A stretch of DNA of 64,000 nt. Source: Odontocerum albicorne. Lineage: Eukaryota; Arthropoda; Insecta; Trichoptera; Odontoceridae. Below are positions 51,301 to 57,300 of this stretch, in pieces. Under the pieces are notes generated by a model that saw only the letters and a program-made list of their open reading frames with translations, had not been told where the DNA came from and made no database searches. A program made the position numbers and the translations under genes. The stretch covers positions 3,674,525-3,738,524 of the forward strand of contig OX463866.1 of assembly GCA_949825065.1 (NCBI GenBank), written 5' to 3'. The number at the start of each line of letters is the position of its first letter. Position 1 is the first letter of the stretch.

Positions 51301-54300
51301 CAGTGCAAATGTGAGTGGAAGGTGTATGAGAGGAGACCAAGGAAAGTATGTTGGATCAAGTGAATGATATTCTGTCCTCTATGACTACCCCTGACAACGA
51401 AATGGTGTGGCATATGTATTGTATTATAGTACACTTTCGTTGTGTACAATACAACCTGGTGGGCATATTGCCAAGTGGCAATCTCTTCCAACCCCAACAA
51501 GAAAGTTGTTAAAGTGGCCTGGTGGTAAGATACTTGTCTGCCGGAGGTTGCGGGTTCGATCCCTGCTGGAACCCAGATTTTTTTAAATAGAATTCCAGTC
51601 TGGTTTACACTTAATGCCTATAAAAACATATTTTTGGTCGGTTGGAAGAGATTGCCACATGGAAATAAACTCGCCAGGTTAAAAAAAAAAGATGTTAAAG
51701 TGGCCTTAAGTGAAAATCAGACTGAAGTCCTTTATATAAAAATCTGAGTTCCAGAGGGATTCGAACCCGCAACCACCACGTTATTATTACAGTGCCTCGA
51801 AACCGACAGCTCAATTAGTGTGCCCGATGAAAATGTTGCCTTGAGGCACACTTAAGATTAATTAATTCTGAATTTGTAACGTACCGAACGGAAATATATT
51901 CTAATGTTTGTAACATACCGAACGGAAATATATTCAAATGTTTGTAACATACCGAACGGAAATATATTCTAATGTTTGTAACGTACCGAACGGAAATATA
52001 TTCTAATGTTTGTAACATACCGAACGGAAATATACTCTAATGTTTGTACGTTATCTATTTCCAGGTTCATGGAGACATCCCCCAAACTGCTTCCAACGCA
52101 GGTCAACAATGAGCTGTACAACGCACCTCCGCTCAGCCCTCACGTGAACGTGCCCAATTCCGTGCAGAACTACGAGAGGTAACGTATTCCCGATCTTCGT
52201 AGCCCTATTCTAACAAGGAGACGGACTTCTTACGCGGTGGTAAAATTTATACCGAATGAATTCTTCATTCGAAATTACGTGTAATTTGAGTTTCTTGAAA
52301 AAAAAAAACTACATCTATCGCAATAAAAAACATTTGTTACGTGTTGGAAGTCCGTATGTGCCAAAAGTTTTGACCTCAAGATAGTCCTAGAAGTGGGAGA
52401 TTGCAAAGTTGTATGAGGACATCTTATGTCAGTGATTGATGCACCTCACTTACTCGCAAGTATTTCATTCCGTATTCCCACTAGATCCACAAGACAACTC
52501 AATCCCTTTTATACCGAAAATTGCTATACTAATTATAAAATCAACTCCTCTATAATTCGTATGCAAAGACTTGGAAACGAGTTTTGCAACAATTTAGATA
52601 TTTTTAATATAAGTATATATAGTATTCGCCAGAATATCACAACAATATTTAGAAATAGCTACTAACTTTGTGCTCTCCTTTATTCATATGAATAACGTAA
52701 TATAAACCAAACATTAAGGACAATACTTTGCCTCTGGAGTTGAGTAACCCTGCATCAACATGTAGGAAGCTTTTAATTCTGCAAAGCAACTTGCATCTCA
52801 TTCTACTAATGAGGCCATGTGTTTTCTATACCTATCTCAATATATATCCATAAAATTCCCACAAAATTCTCAAAGATTATTAAATAATTATAAAACGATG
52901 ACTGTAATTTATTATTACTGCTGCTTTTTGTATCTTCATGTTAGTTTAAGATAAAGTTTTGTATTATTTGTCAATAATTTTAAGTACTAATATAACCTGT
53001 CACATGTTAATTTGTATATAAAGACACTGTTGTGTCGTTAATTAAATAAATAAATAAATTAAATAAATAAATATAAGTTCCACACGAACTGGGCGACGAA
53101 AACAAATCGTCCAAAATATACTTTTGCAGAGAGCTTCTCAATCTTGAAGAAGATCCACCATTTTTACACCACCTGGTGACCGGAGACGAAAAGTAAGCGC
53201 TTTATGACAATCATCGAAATGTGATATTGACAACGTAAGAAAAACATTGCAACAGATTCGAGAACCTGAAATTATTCAAGTCAGTGCATCGGAATAAATC
53301 CCTAGTCAATACATATGTTCCCAATGTTTCGATGCTACTTGCCAAAGTCATTCCTTTGAAGTCAGAATTTTTCAGTTAGAGCCTATCGATGCCAGCCCTT
53401 GCATAATTTAATCTTATTTGAACTCTCCTGATGATGAGGTGAAAATCTTGAAACCGGTAGGGATATACCTTTATCTTAACATTATGTAGTCGGGTATTAG
53501 ACAAGGTGAAATGGGGGAAAAGCGCGTAAAAAATTGAGTATTAAAGATTTTATCTAGACATTGCAATTGCAAGTATTGCGAATTTTCTATTGATTTTTTT
53601 TTCATTCCTTACCATGAATCTTTCCCTTGATAATATCTTACGGACGCCACATTAAAGGGGATGCAAATATTAGGTGAGGGTGCCAAAATCTATCGCTAGT
53701 AAGTAGAGCAATCTGAGTGCAACGCCGCGGGCTGGGGGCAGATTTTTTGCTCATAGGCAGACAGAATGAGAGGAGAAATTTTTGTGTGGAAGTCAATCTA
53801 GACTGAAGAAGAAGAGGCAAAATTTTTTTTTTTCGTGTACAGTTAAAACTTCCAGAACTCAAGGATTATCAGTTGATGACCATTCGTCCATATCCTCATC
53901 GGGACTCAGCATTCCACTTGCTACCTATATATAATACTCGAAAAATGCAATTTTACGTGTCCCGACAACAGTGTGTTGAGTGGATAAAACATTTCTTATG
54001 TCAGTTTATTAATTTGATTATGTTTGCAGACATCATGGCGTATCAGTGAGTGGGGCAGCCTTCAGTTTCCCCTCGCTTGGGACACGGCCTGGAGTCAGCC
54101 CCAGCTGGGCATCGAGCGTGGTCACCCCCAGACCATCACCCACGATGACGCAGTCATGTAAGTTCCATCATGAATATTGTTATCATAAGTTTAACCTTTC
54201 CTTCCCTGTGTTGGGTATCTTCTACACGTTGCTTCTAATAACCATCAATATCTCTATAAATATAATAAATACAAGGTTAAGATTTTAGGTATTCCTCCAT

Positions 54301-57300
54301 AATATATTTACGCATTGATTTAAAAAATAATATTAATAATAATCAGAATTTATCGACTACATCGAGGTGTTTTGTAAAGATCGAAAACAAATTCGCATTT
54401 AAACGCTGTGAGTGCCTCGACCTTGTGTCTTGACGATAGGTGATTAGTATGCAGGAAGCGCGACACTATATTCGCATCTCACTCTTGCATACTCCACTGA
54501 ATTGCGAGGAGCTGAATTGTCTCAACGTAAGCGTAAGCGCCGGGGTATGCGAGTGACGTTCCGCGCCACTAGTAGCTTCTAGGCTTGCAAATAGGTTAGA
54601 CGTACGCCCGTTCCGTGAGCGTTTTTTAATGTTTTTAGATGGTTTTTTAATGTTTACAGCAAATAAATCTCAATTATTATAATTTTTAACTTCAATTATA
54701 ATTAATTAAGGGGATTATCTATGAATGTTCTTATTTTTCCGATTTAAAATCGCTAATTTTTTATCGCGTACTCACTACCCAACACCGGAACACACGTTTC
54801 ATTTTTATCACCGTAAGGGAAGGGTTAACAACGCCGAGGGACTGAAGCCTTATTGAAGTGGGTGGAGTAAGAAGAAAGGGGCTTAAATAAATATCCTTAT
54901 TTCCTGTTTGTCTCCACTTTGAAAGATCTGCCAAGATGCAGTCCTAAAAAACAATAGTCCTTCACTCTCAAGTTTGTCCCCATTGAATAAGTGATCCCTT
55001 TGGGCAACACAATGTTTTTAAATATTGTACGTAATTATAATTTTATCTTTATTAGTGAGTATATTTACCAATGGACAGCAAAACGAACTAATGCCTTCAT
55101 TCTCGAAGAATTGAGAATCACCGACAGTGTATGTCTTCGATGAGTCCTCCGATGCTTTGGGCACATTGCTCGTGGCCAAGGAGACAGTTTGGAGAGGTTG
55201 GTGGTTACTGGAGGCGTGGAAGGACGACGCACAAGAGAAAGAATCCCAATGCGTTGGACTGACCAAGTGAGAGACGCAACTGGACTACCCTTAACAACTA
55301 TCCTTCGAGCCGCAGAGTGCAGAGATGGATGGAGAGGAGTCGTCAGAGACTATCATGGGAGTCACGATGCTCAGTCGTGAGCTACACGACAGGACAATGA
55401 TGATATTTACAAACCAACTTGAAAAATTCATGAGTATTTAACCCTTCCCTTACGGTGATAAAAATAATACGCGTGTTACGGTGTTGGGTAGTGAGTACGC
55501 AATAAAAAATTAGCGATTTTAAATTGGAAAAATAAGAACATTCATAGATAATCCCCTTAATTAATTATAATTGAAGTTAAAAATTATAATAATTGAGATT
55601 TATTTGCTAAAAACATTAAAAAACCATCTGAAAACATTAAAAAACGCCCACGGAACGGGCGTACGTCTAACCTATTTGCAAGCCTAGAGGCAACTAGTGA
55701 CGCGGAACGTCAGTCGCATACCCCGGCGCATACGCCTTTCCTTGCGACGTTGAGACAGTTCAGCTCCTCGCAATTCAGTCTAGTATGCAAGATGCGAATA
55801 TAGTGTCGCGCTTCCTGCATACTATTCACCTATCGTCAAGATGAGGCACTCGCAGCGTTTAAATGCGAATTTGTTTTCGATCTTTAAAAACACCTCGATG
55901 TAGTCGATAAATTCTGATTATTATTAATATTATTTTTTAAATCAATGCGTAAATATATTATGGAGGAATACCTAAAATCTTAACCTTGTATTTATAATAT
56001 TTATAGAGATATTGATGGTTATTAGAAGCAACGTGTAGAAGATACCCAACACAGGGAAGGAAAGGTTAACAAATGGCTGTACAGACACACCTGCCGATGA
56101 CCACCGTAGACTGCAAACATACTATTTAAATATTATTTTCTTTGCTTGCGATTCACTTATAACTCCAAATTAAAGAAGATGCATGATTTTGAAAAGGAAA
56201 TCATCTTAATGTTATTTTTCTTGTATTTTCAGTGGGTCCGATTCCGCACACGCCCCCTCCTCTGCCCCCAAGAAGGAAAAGGGACTCCACCCCACAACTG
56301 CCCCAGCCTTCGCCCACTGCCATAGCGCAGGTGATTAACTGAGAACATTTATTACTTCTGACTAAAGCCCACAAGATGTTTCTTTTATTTATTGACCAAA
56401 TAAATTATATTTTAACCGTTTCAATTCCAAGGACGGAATATCCGTATAATTAATCCGCACCGTACAGACCAAATGCAGTCATACCGCATTCATATTTTTA
56501 TGCTTATTGAACCAATTTGACATTTGCTTATGCTATATTTTACAATTAGTACAGATACTGCCATCTCTGTAGAAGATTACGAATATTTTTACCACTTGTT
56601 AAGACTATTTCTGCTCGATATAATAGGTAAAGCGGAAAGTAATGACAATTTTCATTAGGCGTCACGTTGAAACCAGTTTGCCACCAGTTACCGTTGGGTT
56701 AATACGTCGTGGTTGGTATCGTTTTGAAGCTCGATTAATATCCTTTCTGTTTTGATGTTTTTTTTTGGTTTTGGTCCAAAGTACAAAACTGCAAAAGCCA
56801 GAGATTGAAGAGACAAATTTGCGGTATTTTATGCTGTTTTTATTCGATAAAGGATTGAAGTCAAAATAATTTATAGATACATCTTGAATCCTCGGAAGTG
56901 CCAAAGATGGTTTCAAAAAATTGAAAGTTGTGAAAGGGAATCGAAGGACAAACCAAAAATAGGAAGACCTCTTAAAATCGATGATGACACTTTAAATTCA
57001 TTAGTGAGGTCCGATCCGCGTAAAACCACCAAGGAATTGTCACAAGATATCGGTTGTCCATGAACAACAGTGAAGAACTATTTGAAAAGGCTCGGAAAAC
57101 AAAATAGACAAGGAAATTGGGAGCCGCACGAACTTTCTTCAACGGCCATGGAACAACGAATAACAATCTGTTCATCTTCACTCTTCAGATATGAAACTGA
57201 TCCATTTCTTAGAAAATTTATTACTGGGGATGAGAAGTGGGTCCTTTACACCAATCCGAGGAGAGAAAAAAACAAAAAACATTGGTTTTCGACAAATCAG

